From JAEZBP01 sp963832725 (lineage in GTDB: Bacteria > Myxococcota_A > Polyangia > Polyangiales > Sandaracinaceae), in NCBI GenBank assembly GCA_963832725.1, contig CAWHVG010000003.1, forward strand, positions 1,364,001 to 1,428,000: a DNA stretch of 64,000 nt. Reading direction: 5' to 3'. Below, piece after piece: positions 1 to 8,937 of the stretch (the stretch's first letter is position 1; each line of letters opens with the position of its first letter). A program made the translations under genes and the position numbers. The notes under the pieces were generated by a model that was given only the letters and a program-made list of their open reading frames with translations, was not told the DNA's origin and searched no databases.

Positions 1-200
1 CTCTGCCGCTACGTCCGGCGCCCTCCGCTGGCCTGGACCGACTGAAGAGGCTCCGCCCCGACCTCGTCGCCCTCGAGCTGAAGCAATCCTGGTCCGCTGG
101 CACCACCGACGTCTCGATGAGCATGCGCACCCTCCTCACTCGCCTCGCCGCCCTCGGCCCGAGGCCCAAAACGAACACGACCTCCGCGCGGTCGTCCTCG
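1..200 (+). pseudogene. IS91-type transposase C-terminal remnant
   Basis: A broken reading frame runs in from the left edge. The first frame reads LCRYVRRPPLA. After a one-base shift near position 33 it continues LDRLKRLRPDLVALELKQSW, then SAGTTDVSM and LLTRLAALGPRPK. Basic ...LDRL..., W.DGTT-like and LLxRLAALVPxPR blocks are typical of the C-terminal end of IS91-family transposases, which move DNA by rolling-circle transfer. The frame degenerates after about position 190. The family call rests on remembered motif patterns. The rest of the gene lies outside the window, so I cannot tell whether the element was ever complete here. Confidence 0.42.
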
Positions 201-598
201 CTCAGGTCGCGTCGAAGTTCCAGCGCGCGGGGACCTGGGCACCGCACACGTCGCACTCGAAGCGCTCGTCCTCGACCGATGCTGTCGCAGTCGACCGGCG
301 CCGGACGTGCGAGGACCGCGACGCCGGAGCCCTCCTTGGAGGTCCCGTTTTGTCACGATGCGAGACCCCGATCGCGCTCGTTCCGCTCCCGTTAGGGCTC
401 CGCGCGTAGGCTACGGTGGATGCAGAATACGTCGTGGAGAACGCGATGGACGGCCACGGGTGCGGGAAGGGGCTCCGGGCCCTCTGCCGCGTTCGGGGCC
501 CGGCGAGTCGATGGGGCGGATGACGCCCTGGTGAGTCGATCTGCGAGCAGCGTCTCGGAGGTGTGCTCTTCTGCCTCGACCGGGCCTCGGGGTTTGCC
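201..598. other. no recognisable gene
   Basis: Open frames here are high-GC shadows. The only protein-like stretch is on the minus strand ending at 202 and contains a CDVC pair. It has no convincing start and is too short to name. Confidence 0.4.
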
Positions 599-1753
599 GT
601 GAGCTCACCGGCGGAGCCCCCGCCCGAGTCGTCCGTCCGTCGCGCCGCGCTCCGCATCCAGAAGCTGTTTCAGCGCTTTCTGCTGCCGGTGATGCTGCTG
701 ACGTACGTGCTCGCCGGGCTCGCCCCGCGCCTCGGGCTGGCGATGAGGCACGTCTCGCTGGGTTCCATCGCCTGGTTCGGCGAGGCGCCGGTCACGCTCT
801 CGCTGCCGACGCTCCTGCTCTCGGTGATGCTGCTGAACGCCGGGCTCGGGGTACGCACGGAAGAGTTTCCGCGCATGCTCAAGCAGCCCGCCATGCTGCT
901 CGCGGGGGTGATCGCCAACACCGTCCTGCCGCTGATGTTCATCCTGATCGTCGCGTTCGTGGCCCAGCTGTGGCCCGACGACGACGAGGTCCAGAACCTG
1001 CTCGTCGGGCTCGGCTTGCTCGCGGCGATGCCCGTCGCGGGCGGGGCCACGGTCTGGACCCAGAACGCCGACGGCAACGTGGCGCTCAGCGTGGGCCTGG
1101 TGCTCGTCTCCACGGCGCTCAGCCCGTTCATGATCCCGCTCGGGCTGCACGCCGTCGGCTACCTCACCCACGGGGATCTCTCCGACGATCTGCACGAGCT
1201 CGCGCGAGGCGGCAGCGGAACCTTCGCGCTCGTGTCCGTGGTCATCCCATGCTTGGTCGGCATCGGTCTGCGACGCGCGCTCGGGAGCGCACGCGTGCTC
1301 GCCGCCATGCCCTACATCAAGCTCGTCAACCTCGTGAACATCCTCTTCCTCAGCTATTCGAACGCGTCGGGCGCGATGGTCGAGGTCCTGCGCGCGCCCG
1401 ACTACGATCTGCTGCTGATCGTGTTCCTGGCGGCGGCGGGGATGGCCGCGACTTCGTTCAGCTTCGGCTACCTGCTGGCCCGGCGGCTGCGGGCGGATGA
1501 CGCCAACGCGGTCACGCTCACCTTCGGGACGGGGATGAACAACAGCAGCGCGAGCGCGGTGCTCGCGTCGACGAACCTGACCGACCACCCGCTGGTGCTC
1601 TTGCCGATCCTCGCCTACAGCATGCTGCAGAAGCTCATGGCCGGATCGGTGGACGCGACGCTGCGGCGCAAGCGCGCCAACGCCGGACGGAGCACGGGCG
1701 CGGGCCGAGACGATCGCGGGGCCGAGCGACCTGAGGCATCTCCCAACCCGTGA
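599..1753 (+). CDS. BASS-family (bile acid:sodium symporter-like) transporter
   Basis: This predicted inner-membrane protein has about ten hydrophobic segments, beginning with LLPVMLLTYVLAGLAPRLGL. It includes a polar intramembrane stretch, GMNNSSASAVLASTNL, which resembles the conserved late-helix Asn/Ser-rich motif of the bile acid/sodium symporter superfamily. The substrate cannot be inferred; family members carry organic anions, pantoate or arsenite. I chose the GTG at 599, which gives about 384 residues, because the alternative GTG at 563 has a Shine-Dalgarno almost touching it. The stop codon lies inside the left arm of an inverted repeat (1744-1925), so the last few residues may be contributed by that repeat. 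Confidence 0.75.
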   Translation: MSSPAEPPPESSVRRAALRIQKLFQRFLLPVMLLTYVLAGLAPRLGLAMRHVSLGSIAWFGEAPVTLSLPTLLLSVMLLNAGLGVRTEEFPRMLKQPAMLLAGVIANTVLPLMFILIVAFVAQLWPDDDEVQNLLVGLGLLAAMPVAGGATVWTQNADGNVALSVGLVLVSTALSPFMIPLGLHAVGYLTHGDLSDDLHELARGGSGTFALVSVVIPCLVGIGLRRALGSARVLAAMPYIKLVNLVNILFLSYSNASGAMVEVLRAPDYDLLLIVFLAAAGMAATSFSFGYLLARRLRADDANAVTLTFGTGMNNSSASAVLASTNLTDHPLVLLPILAYSMLQKLMAGSVDATLRRKRANAGRSTGAGRDDRGAERPEASPNP

Positions 1754-1925
1754 GTCGGGTGGCCAGCGCCGCGATGCATCGGTGAGCCGGCCCGGCTTTC
1801 CGAATCCGCTATGCACGGCGGCGTTCCGTCGGATGCTGGGAGCAGAGCATCGAGCATCTTCGCTTTCCTCGGCGCACCCCGAGCTCGAGAGCGGAGCGCT
1901 TCGTCCTCGCCGACTCACGGGGTTG
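1744..1925. repeat. 182-bp segment bounded by 15-bp inverted repeats
   Basis: Left arm 1744-1758 (CAACCCGTGAGTCGG) is the reverse complement of 1910-1925 except for one extra G. The arms enclose about 150 bp without coding potential. The left arm contains the stop codon of the BASS gene. Size and architecture resemble the short inverted-repeat elements at 29217, 31894 and 52906, though the interior is not clearly similar. Confidence 0.5.
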
Positions 1926-2240
1926 TCCGCCGCCACCGGCGCCCCCGATCGCAACGGCGCGGAGTTGCCCGCTCCCACCGGCGCGGAGGAGACAGCCTCC
2001 CGCCCTCCCGAGAACACGGCCGCTCGCGTCCTCGCGGAGCTCGGGCTGGTGACCGACGGGCTCGTCGTGTCCACCGGGGGCATGGTTCGGCGGGGTGCGC
2101 TCCTCGACCTCGCCAACGGTTGCGGCGATCGCGCACCTCCTCGACCGAGGTGACGCCGTCGAGGTCCGCCAAGCGGTCCGCCAGCCGCAGGACGGATTCG
2201 CAGGGCGTGAGGTGAGTTGCCGAACCCGCTCGAGCGGGGA
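1754..2240. other. gene-free interval
   Basis: Apart from the inverted-repeat segment, only weak minus-strand protein-like text (LADLDGVTSVEEV around 2130-2190) is visible. It is not part of a supportable gene. Confidence 0.4.
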
Positions 2241-2909
2241 TCAGGGCGCAGGCGGAGCGCGTTCACCGCCGGGCTCCGGTTCGGAGATCCTCGGCGTCTG
2301 CCGCGGTTGCTGGTGCGCCGCGTTGTTGACGGAGACCGCGAACGAGGCCGCGATGCCCAAGTCGACCATCAGCGAGAACTGGATCGTGTGGACGTCGACA
2401 CCGCGCACGGAGCGCCACTCGTAGGCGAGCTCCAGGCTCGTGATGCCGAGGAACGCGTCCGCTCGGACCGCGACGCGGAATCCCTGCACGAGATCCCCGC
2501 GCGAGCTGCCGACGACGTACGCGGGCACGAGCGTCCCCGCGAGCCCGAGTTTGCCCAACGAGATGCCAGCACCGCCGACGAAGTAGTGCCCCTCTCCCTC
2601 CGCAGCGGAGCCGGCGTGATAGCAGTACCCGGCCTCGATCAAAGGCACGGTCAGCAGCTCCCGGTCCATGATCGCAAGCCGGAACCCGGCGGTCAGGTTG
2701 AAGTCGAAATTGAGCGCGGAGGCCGGGGTGATGTAGCCGGCGCCGCCAAAGCCCGCACGCAGACTGCCGAGGGGCAGAATGGTGGGGCCGGAACCCGGCT
2801 GCGGACCCATGGTGAGGAACTGATCCTGACCGGCGGCCATCGAGGGGCTCGCGCAAATCACGATGGCGAGGAAGAGCGAGCGGAAGCGCACGACGCGCCG
2901 TAGTACCAC
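2241..2909 (-). CDS. secreted outer-membrane-type protein
   Basis: This protein of about 222 residues begins with a Sec signal (basic VVLRRVVRFR, hydrophobic SLFLAIVICA, likely cleavage after SMAAG). The mature part alternates short hydrophobic and polar strands, is rich in Gly and aromatic residues, and has aromatic-containing strand ends such as LNFDFNLTAGFRL. That looks like a small outer-membrane beta-barrel, but no family is recognised. The GTG at 2909 is chosen because it places the charged n-region at the start; the open frame extends upstream without a better start. It stands alone on its strand. Confidence 0.55.
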   Translation of the reverse strand: MVLRRVVRFRSLFLAIVICASPSMAAGQDQFLTMGPQPGSGPTILPLGSLRAGFGGAGYITPASALNFDFNLTAGFRLAIMDRELLTVPLIEAGYCYHAGSAAEGEGHYFVGGAGISLGKLGLAGTLVPAYVVGSSRGDLVQGFRVAVRADAFLGITSLELAYEWRSVRGVDVHTIQFSLMVDLGIAASFAVSVNNAAHQQPRQTPRISEPEPGGERAPPAP

Positions 2910-3187
2910 GAAGGCGGCTGGCTCGCTCCTGGACAGCGGCTCCACGAAGCGACCGGACCTCCTCGAGCTCGAAGTCTCGCGCTTCCTCGAGGTCACCTCC
3001 CGCAGCTCACCCTCGATGAGCTCGAGGGTCAACCGTTCCCGAGGCCTCGACGTGATCCTCGTGGAGAGGAACCGAATGAGGCTCTGACTCGGTCTGTTCG
3101 CTCCGATCCGATAGTGTGCTCCAGATGAGCTCTGTCCACTGCATCTCCGTGGATTCCAGCGCTCCCGAGCTCGGCCGGCACAGGCGG

Positions 3188-3360
3188 TCACGAGAAGTTC
3201 GAGCGTTTGAGGCGCGCCGGGCCCTCCGCGACGACCCTCTCGCAGAGCGCGTCGAACGTATCGAAGAGTTCCCACGCGGAGTGACCCACCCGTTCGGCGA
3301 GCTCTTGCGCTGCGGCACACGTTCCGAGCTCCCATTCTCCCGCTCGTCGTTCTTGCCCAT
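3188..3360 (-). CDS. small soluble protein, frame-interrupted
   Basis: An ATG at 3360, preceded by GAGGTGA, opens MGKNDERE. One missing base near 3335 moves the frame to WELGTCAAAQELAERVGHS, which continues AWELFDTFDALCERVVAEGP to a stop at 3188. The joined product is about 57 residues, helical and acidic. No family is recognised. A one-base deletion in an A run is the simplest explanation, but the join is my inference. Confidence 0.35.
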
Positions 3361-3539
3361 CGCGCTCACCTCGTAGCATCGGGCTCGTGTCGTCGCTGGC
3401 ATCTCGACGCCCTTGCCGGTGGCGTGCGCAGCCGCCATCTCGGTGGCGTCGAGGGCCGCCCTCGCTCGTCGACGTCGCCCCATCTCGACGCCCCTGTGCG
3501 TGGCAATCCGTCCGCGACGGTCGCCGAGGTGCGCCGCCC

Positions 3540-3792
3540 GGCGCGCCGGGCTCGTCACGGCGCGCTGGAACGCGCAGGTGAAGTGCCGGAGCGCGGGGGG
3601 CTCGTCGACGATCCGATATAGCCGACGAGCTCATCGCGCCAATCGAAGACGTAGAGACGGCCTCGGCGACGTAGTCGATGTGACTCTGGGTGTAGACGCG
3701 GCGAGGGATGGCCAGGCGCACGAGATCCATCGGGGCGGGCTCCTGCATCGAGCACCCGCCGACTGCCGGCGGGAGATCGGGGCGCACGTGGC
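3540..3792 (-). pseudogene. tnaA: tryptophanase (TnaA) C-terminal remnant
   Basis: The minus strand reads MDLVRLAIPRRVYTQSHIDY then VAEAV. After a frame change it reads LYVFDWRDELVGY, and after another, RIVDEPPALRHFTCAFQ. This is the conserved C-terminal end of the PLP enzyme tryptophanase (tryptophan to indole, pyruvate and ammonia). At least two indels near 3642 and 3620 break it. Only about 80 of the usual 460 or so residues remain and nothing upstream matches, so the enzyme cannot be made from this copy. The indels are not GATC-associated. Confidence 0.6.
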
Positions 3793-3994
3793 AAAGGTGC
3801 TCCCCGCGGCCGCCGATGGCGTGAGGGTCTTCACGCCGAGACGCTCGCGACGGTCGGCACGCTCCTCGTGCGAGCGACGGCTCTCGCGCTCGAAGCCGCT
3901 CGTGGAGCGTCAGGCAATCTCACGACCAGCGAGGACACGCGGTGGTGGAAGCGCCGCGTCCCGAGCCTCGAGCGCTGCAGCCGGGACGCCGACC

Positions 3995-4630
3995 TCAGCG
4001 CGCGGGCTCGAAGGTCGCCCGCCAGGTCGGATGCGCGGCGAGCAGCTCGAGCGCCCGGGCGAGCAGCGTCCTGCCCGGCTCGATCTTCGGCCACGCCGAG
4101 AGTCCGCTCGGATGCGGCAGCGGCACCACGTCGGTCTCCACACCGTGGAAGGCCGCGCGGTGCGTCCGGCCGACCACGTCCGCCAGCCGGAAGCGCGCGA
4201 GCCCGAGGACCTCGCCAATCGCCAGCCGCCCAATCGGAATGACGAGCGAAGGCGCGAGCAGCTCGACCTCGCGGGCGACGAAGGGTCGGCACGTCTCGAT
4301 CTCGCCCTGGCTCGGCACGCGGTCGCCCTTGCTCGCGCCGGGCCCCTTGCCCGGAAAGCAGCGCGCGACGGCGGACATGTAGACCCGCTCGCGATAGGTC
4401 GCCTCGTCCACGCCGAGGCGCTCGAACCAACCGAAGAGTGCCTTGCCCGCGGTGTTTCCGAAGGGCCGGCCGATGGCGGCTTCGCGAGGTCCCGGCGCTT
4501 GACCGAGCGCGTAGATGGGGCTCGCGATCGGTGGTCCGCTCACCGAGGGACCGACGACGCTCGGGCAGCGGCGGCAGGCCACGACCTCCTCCCGGTGGAC
4601 TCGCAGGGCAGCGACCGTCGAGCGCGACAT
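3995..4630 (-). CDS. uracil-DNA glycosylase superfamily protein
   Basis: This enzyme of about 211 residues is predicted to remove uracil from DNA, starting base-excision repair. Visible family motifs are GQAPGPREAAIGRPFGNTAG (motif 1 and the water-activating region) and PLPHPSGLSAW (the HPS motif contacting the minor groove). Two early cysteines in CRRCP suggest part of an iron-sulphur site as in family 4/5 enzymes. I favour a family-5-like glycosylase, but subfamily is uncertain. The start at 4630 gives MSRSTVAALRVHREEV; an upstream ATG at 4672 is possible. It is followed on the same strand by nothing related. Confidence 0.8.
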   Translation of the reverse strand: MSRSTVAALRVHREEVVACRRCPSVVGPSVSGPPIASPIYALGQAPGPREAAIGRPFGNTAGKALFGWFERLGVDEATYRERVYMSAVARCFPGKGPGASKGDRVPSQGEIETCRPFVAREVELLAPSLVIPIGRLAIGEVLGLARFRLADVVGRTHRAAFHGVETDVVPLPHPSGLSAWPKIEPGRTLLARALELLAAHPTWRATFEPAR

Positions 4631-4692
4631 GGGCAGCGCAGGGTAGCGTGCGCACCCGAAGCGCCCAACCACGCCGAACGGGTGTCGGGCAC

Positions 4693-5076
4693 CTACTCGA
4701 GCTTGCGGACGAAGACCCAGCCGCTCTGGGAGCGGGCGTCGAAGAAGAGCGTGACCAGCACGTCGACCGGCTCCATCTCGAAGTCGAAGCGGTAGCGAAA
4801 CTTCTCGTGGAGCGACCCCTCCTCCACGCCGCGCCGATAGCGGCCGGCGAAACGCTGCACATTCGTGCAGGGCGCGACGTCGGTGAAGAAGTTTTTCCCC
4901 GCGACCTTCTTCGGATCGCGTCCCGTCAGCGCAGACTCGGCCGCGTTGTAGCGCAGGACGTTCCCCTGCGCGTCGAGCTTGATGGCGCCGAAGGGCAGCC
5001 GATCGAGCTCGACGGTCGTCATCGACGTGACCGCCTCGATTTCACGGAGCTCGAGGCCCGTCTCCGACACCGTCAT
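4693..5076 (-). CDS. pyp: photoactive yellow protein
   Basis: This 127-residue PAS-fold blue-light receptor matches the classic length of 125. The chromophore cysteine is present in DVAPCT (Cys70), as are the residues that hold p-coumarate and tune its pKa: Tyr43 and Glu47 in RYNAAES, Thr51 and Arg53 in TGRDP. The segment GKNFFTDVAPCT is almost identical to Halorhodospira PYP. The start at 5076 has GGAGG six bases upstream; a longer frame exists but adds unrelated sequence. No tyrosine ammonia-lyase or 4-coumarate:CoA ligase is adjacent, so chromophore supply must come from elsewhere in the genome. The interaction partner is unknown. Confidence 0.92.
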   Translation of the reverse strand: MTVSETGLELREIEAVTSMTTVELDRLPFGAIKLDAQGNVLRYNAAESALTGRDPKKVAGKNFFTDVAPCTNVQRFAGRYRRGVEEGSLHEKFRYRFDFEMEPVDVLVTLFFDARSQSGWVFVRKLE

Positions 5077-5183
5077 GAACACCTCCGCGCGGGATTCGCC
5101 GCAGACCTTCGCCAAATGAGGACCAGTGAGCATAGGTACGCGCTCGGAGCTCGCAAGGACACGCCGCTCGGGGGGATTTCGCG

Positions 5184-5528
5184 TCACGGGCCCGACGGCC
5201 AGCGGAACCCCGCCCAATCGAGCGCGCGCCGGAGGGCGTCCACGCGCCGTTGGACCTCCAGGACCGTCTCGGCAGCGCCCTCGGGCCACCGCCGGCGCCG
5301 CTGCGCGAGCCAGCGCCCCATCGACTCCACGATCGCCGTCGCCCGCCGGAGCGCGCGGTATCGGGCGCGGAGCCGCCTCAGCAGCCCGTCGTAGGGCCAG
5401 GGCTGCTTGCTCCAGTCCCGACAGCGAAGGTGCACGCCATCCGGATGGGCCGTGATCGTGTGCGGCTCGACCCCGAGCGGATGCCGGCAGACGGTGCAAC
5501 GGCCTGCCGGAGAGCGCATCCAAGACAC
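5184..5528 (-). CDS. small zinc-ribbon-like protein
   Basis: This 114-residue protein begins MSWMRSPAGRCTVCRHPLG, giving one CxxC pair. It continues HTITAHPDGVHLRCRDW, where His and Cys could complete a metal site. The C-terminal half is a long basic amphipathic helix (RRLRARYRALRRATAIVESM...). No family is recognised. The intact frame, plausible metal ligands and spacing from the PYP gene support a real gene. Confidence 0.5.
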   Translation of the reverse strand: MSWMRSPAGRCTVCRHPLGVEPHTITAHPDGVHLRCRDWSKQPWPYDGLLRRLRARYRALRRATAIVESMGRWLAQRRRRWPEGAAETVLEVQRRVDALRRALDWAGFRWPSGP

Positions 5529-5820
5529 CTGAACAGAATACCAGTATCCGTTGCTCGGCGCAGCCGCTTTCGAGCAACCGAGACAGCGGCTCGCTTGCCG
5601 GTCGCGTTCGGCGACGTCGTGGCCTCGCGCCGCTCCGCCATCACGCCTCGCGATGGAGAAATTGCCGCCTCACGCCTCGATTCGGGACATGGGCGCTGCA
5701 TCCCGCTGGTGTCACTGCAACGGGGCACGCCCCCTCCCCCGTTGGCACGTCCCTCGCTGCGTGTCTGGCCGAGCGGCGCGCGCGGAAGCTGTGCCGCAGG
5801 CACACGAAGGAGAAAAACTC

Positions 5821-6418
5821 ATGGCGGAAGCAACTTCGGAAGGGCCGATGAAGACGGTGGTCGGCGGCGCGACCGCCGAGGCCATCGGCGGCATCGGCGT
5901 CATCGTCCTCACCATCATCGGGCTCGCACAGAATCATCCCCTACGCGATGGCCTCCATCTCGACCATCGTGGTCGGCACGGCGCTCTTGCTCGAAGGCGC
6001 CGCGGTGACGGCGAGCTTCGGCAGACAGGGGGCGCAGGAGGCCGGCGGCGGGCTGAGCGCCGAGGTGCTCGGCGGCATCTCGGGCATCGTGCTCGGCATC
6101 CTGGCCCTGATCGGCATCGCGCCGCTCGTCATGGTACCGGTCGCGAACATCGTGTTCGGCACCTCCCTCATCATGGGCGCGGCGATGACCACCAACATCA
6201 ACCAGAGCGGGAGCTCCGGCGTGGTGCGGCAGGCCGTGGCCGGCGCGGCCAGCACGCAGGTCATGGTGGGCATCGCGGCGGTCGTCCTCGGGATCCTCGC
6301 GGTTCTGAACGTGACGCCCTTGGTCCTCTCGCTCGTCTCGCTTCTGGCGGTGGGCACCTCGGTCCTGCTGAGCGGCAGCGCCATTGGGGGCCGGGTCGTG
6401 TCGTTCCTCGGGCGTTGA
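5821..6418 (+). CDS. membrane protein of three two-helix repeats
   Basis: An ATG after GAAGGAG opens a protein of about 198 residues once the extra base at 5931-5935 (GAATC for GATC) is removed. The repaired junction reads GLAQIIPYAMAS. The protein is built from three similar units of about 50 residues. Each has an (A/G)GG(I/A)..IVLGILAL helix followed by a second helix ending in LLLEGAAVT, LIMGAAMTT or LLSGSAIGG. Six transmembrane segments are predicted. Function is unknown. It converges with the kinase gene downstream. Confidence 0.65.
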
Positions 6419-6442
6419 TGGCGGCACGCGCGCCCGAGTCGG

Positions 6443-7453
6443 TCAGGGTGCCTCCCGGTGCGGTTCCGAGCCCACCGGGAGGCGCACGACCATCGGCGCG
6501 CTGCCCTCGCTCAGCTCCCCGCCGTGCGCCTCGATGATGCGCCGCGCAAGCCGCCGGCCGAGCGGGTCGGCGTGAGCGACCGAGCGCCGCTCGTCGGCAC
6601 GGAGCACGCCGCGCATCAGGATCACCGCCCGCGGTGGCCCGTGCTCGACCTCGACACGCACGGTCAAGCGGGAGGGTCGCGGTGCCAGCGCGCAACAGAG
6701 CTCTTCCAGCGCGCACGCCAGCTGGGGAGCGTCGGCGTGCAGCAGCGGATCGGGACCCTCGACCGACACCGTCGACGGCGCGAGCGACGAGGCCACGCGG
6801 GCGAGGACGTCGCGCACCCGGACCGGCGTCAACCGAGGCGCCCGGGCGAACGCGAGGGAGTCGCTGACGCTGCTGTCGAGGTCGGCGATGCGGCAACGCA
6901 CCTCGTCCACGGCCACCGCCTCCGAGCTCCCGCGCGGAAGCGCGTCGCCGATCACCTCGACCGCGCTGCGGATGCCCGCCAACGCGTTTCGCACCTCGTG
7001 GGAGACCACCGACGTGGCCTCGCCGAGGAGGACGAGCACGTCGCGGGCCTGCGCGGCGTTCACCCGACGCCGGCTCTCGGAGATCTCGCGCAGCATCACC
7101 AGGCGTCCCGACTCGGACCCCCAAGTCGCACGCGAGACGAGCTCACGAACCAAGCGACCGTGCCCGGAGCCCGTCCGATAGCGGCGCTCCAGCTCGTAAG
7201 ACGCGCAGCTCTGATCCCGCAGCTCGGCGAGCAAGGTCGCGTCGAGCGAGCGGTCCGCGCCTTCGACGTGGTCGGCGAGCCGCCCGCCCACCAGCTCGTC
7301 CTCGCTGCGCTCGAGCAGCGCCACGAGGCTCTCGTTCGCGCCGAGGATCCGGCCCTCGCCGTCGAGCGCGGCCAATCCCGTGGCGGAGGCGTAGAACGCG
7401 GATCGCCACTCCTCGCACGTGGGCGCGGGCCGGTCACCGCTCGTCGACGACAC
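6443..7453 (-). CDS. PAS sensor kinase with degenerate ATP domain
   Basis: This protein of about 336 residues has a PAS domain near residues 15-110 (YASATGLAALDGEGRILGAN). It then has a dimerisation box VSHEVRNALAGIRSAVEVIG with the phospho-acceptor histidine. The C-terminal region should be a HATPase domain, but it lacks the Asn of the N box and a DxGxG motif; only a late LGRRLARRIIEAHGGELSEG resembles the G2/G3 region. It may be a phosphatase or pseudokinase partnered with the NtrC-type regulator encoded just upstream on the same strand. The GTG at 7453 follows GAAGAAGGA. Confidence 0.7.
   Translation of the reverse strand: MSSTSGDRPAPTCEEWRSAFYASATGLAALDGEGRILGANESLVALLERSEDELVGGRLADHVEGADRSLDATLLAELRDQSCASYELERRYRTGSGHGRLVRELVSRATWGSESGRLVMLREISESRRRVNAAQARDVLVLLGEATSVVSHEVRNALAGIRSAVEVIGDALPRGSSEAVAVDEVRCRIADLDSSVSDSLAFARAPRLTPVRVRDVLARVASSLAPSTVSVEGPDPLLHADAPQLACALEELCCALAPRPSRLTVRVEVEHGPPRAVILMRGVLRADERRSVAHADPLGRRLARRIIEAHGGELSEGSAPMVVRLPVGSEPHREAP
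6446..6485. terminator. GC-rich stem-loop between convergent genes
   Basis: GTGCCTCCCGGTG is followed after a short loop by CACCGGGAGGC-GCAC, a strong stem overlapping the last codons of the minus-strand kinase. It lies downstream of the membrane-protein stop at 6418. There is no U tract, so it is at best a weak or bidirectional terminator. Confidence 0.35.
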
Positions 7454-8812
7454 CGAGGATCCTTCTTCCGGCGCCGACTGGGGATCCCGTACTTGGCCAT
7501 CCGGTAGCGCACCTGGTCGCGGTTCATCCCGAGCATGTCGCCGGCGATGCGCTGGTTGCCGCCGGCCCGCTCCAGCGCCTGAACGAGCAGGGACCGCTCG
7601 AGGTCCTCCAGATCGACTCCGTCGCTCGGCAGCTCGAAGGGCGCACCAGTCGCGACGGTGCCGTCGTCCAGCCCGAACGCCTCCGGCCCGAGCTCGTCTC
7701 CGTCGGAGAGCAGGAGCGCCCGCTCGACGGCGTTTCGCAGCTCGCGCACGTTCCCGGGCCAGGGATGCCGCGCGAGGGCGTCCATCGTCTCGGGGCGCAG
7801 ACACGCGCGCCGCCCCAGCTCACGGCCGAACACGTCGAGGAAGTGCCCGATCAGGAGCGGCAGGTCGCTGGCGCGCTCCCTCAACGGGGGCAACTCGATC
7901 CGCACGACCGCCAAACGGTAGAAGAGGTCCTCCCGAAACGTGCCCTCGCGCACCGCCTGCTCGAGCGCGACGTTGGTCGCCGCGACCACCCTCACATCGG
8001 GACGGATCTCGGCGACGCCGCCCACCCGCCGGAACGTCTTCTCCTCCAGCAAGCGGAGGAGCTTCGCCTGCATCGGCAATGGCATCTCACCGATCTCGTC
8101 GAGGAAGAGCGTCCCGCCGTCCGCTTGCTCGACGAGCCCGATCCGCCGCGTCCGCGCGTCGGTGAACGCGCCCCGCTCGTGACCGAAGAGCTCCGACTCG
8201 AGCAGATGCTCGGGGATGGCGGAGCAGGTGATGTTCACGTAGGGGGCGCGGGCGCGCTGGCTCTCGCCGTGGATGGCTCGCGCCGCCAGAATCCTTGCCC
8301 GTGCCGCTCTCGCCGGTGAGCAGCACGGTCGATGTGGGGCTCGCCGCCACGCGGGCGATCAGCCGGCGGACGGCCCGGATCGGAGGAGAATCCCCCAAGA
8401 GCGCCTCGCAGGTGACGCGCTCGGTCCCGGGCGCCGGACCGCTCCGGCGCAGCGCGTCCTCGAGGAGCGTCGCCAGCTCGTCGAGATCGAAGGGTTTGGC
8501 AACGTAGTGAAACGCGCCGAGCCTCATCGCCTCGACGGCGTGCTCGACGCTCGCATGCGCCGTCAGCATGATCACCGGCAGATGCGGGCGCGTGCGACGG
8601 AGCTCCCTCAACACGTCGAACCCGCTCCGGTCCGGGAGCCGATAGTCGAGCACGATGGCGTCCGCGCCGCCGGCCTTCCGCAGACACTCGCGAGCGTCGC
8701 AGGCCTCCTCCGACTCGAGCCCCCGCTGATGCAAGCGCTGCGCGATCGACCAGCGGATGAGCCGCTCGTCGTCGGCGATGAGCACTCTTCCCCGCACGAC
8801 AGCGGCCATCAT
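7096..8812 (-). CDS. NtrC-type sigma-54 activator (REC-AAA-HTH), frame-interrupted
   Basis: The receiver domain is at residues 8-120 (LIADDE, LDYRLPDRSG with the phospho-acceptor Asp, MLTAHA, KPF). The AAA domain has Walker A GESGTGKD, Walker B GGTLFLDEIGEM, and a C-terminal Fis-type helix-turn-helix (AGGNQRIAGDMLGMNRDQVR). The sigma-54-contacting loop reads GAFTDA instead of GAFTGA. The extra base at 8289-8293 breaks the frame directly after Walker A; removing it gives GKDLAARAIHGES. The natural C-terminus is probably near 7450, after MAKYGIPSRRR, because the remaining open frame to 7096 overlaps the kinase gene. A second small error there is likely. It is divergent from the kinase at 9112. 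Confidence 0.85.
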
Positions 8813-8875
8813 AGCGCGACCGTCGACTCCCGTCTTCCGGCATTTCGAGTCGGCGAGCGGGGTTTTCTCGCATCG

Positions 8876-8900
8876 AGAGTGGGAAATGTTTCCCATCTCA
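8876..8900. promoter_or_regulatory. palindrome, candidate activator-binding site
   Basis: GGGAAATGTTTCCC (8881-8894) is a perfect inverted repeat around TG, extended by imperfect GAG.GT/ATCTC arms. It lies between divergent regulator and kinase genes, about 40-60 bp upstream of a sigma-54-like promoter. That position suits an upstream activating sequence for the NtrC-type protein. Confidence 0.5.
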
Positions 8901-8937
8901 CCATCGCCGGACGACCGGTCGCACGACCACCGCGCTG

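Noticed and set aside
605..2266. Very long minus-strand frame opposite the transporter, and dozens of similar frames elsewhere
   Set aside because: High G+C keeps antisense frames open; composition is Arg/Ala/Gly/Pro-rich without motifs, and the opposite strand encodes a recognised protein.
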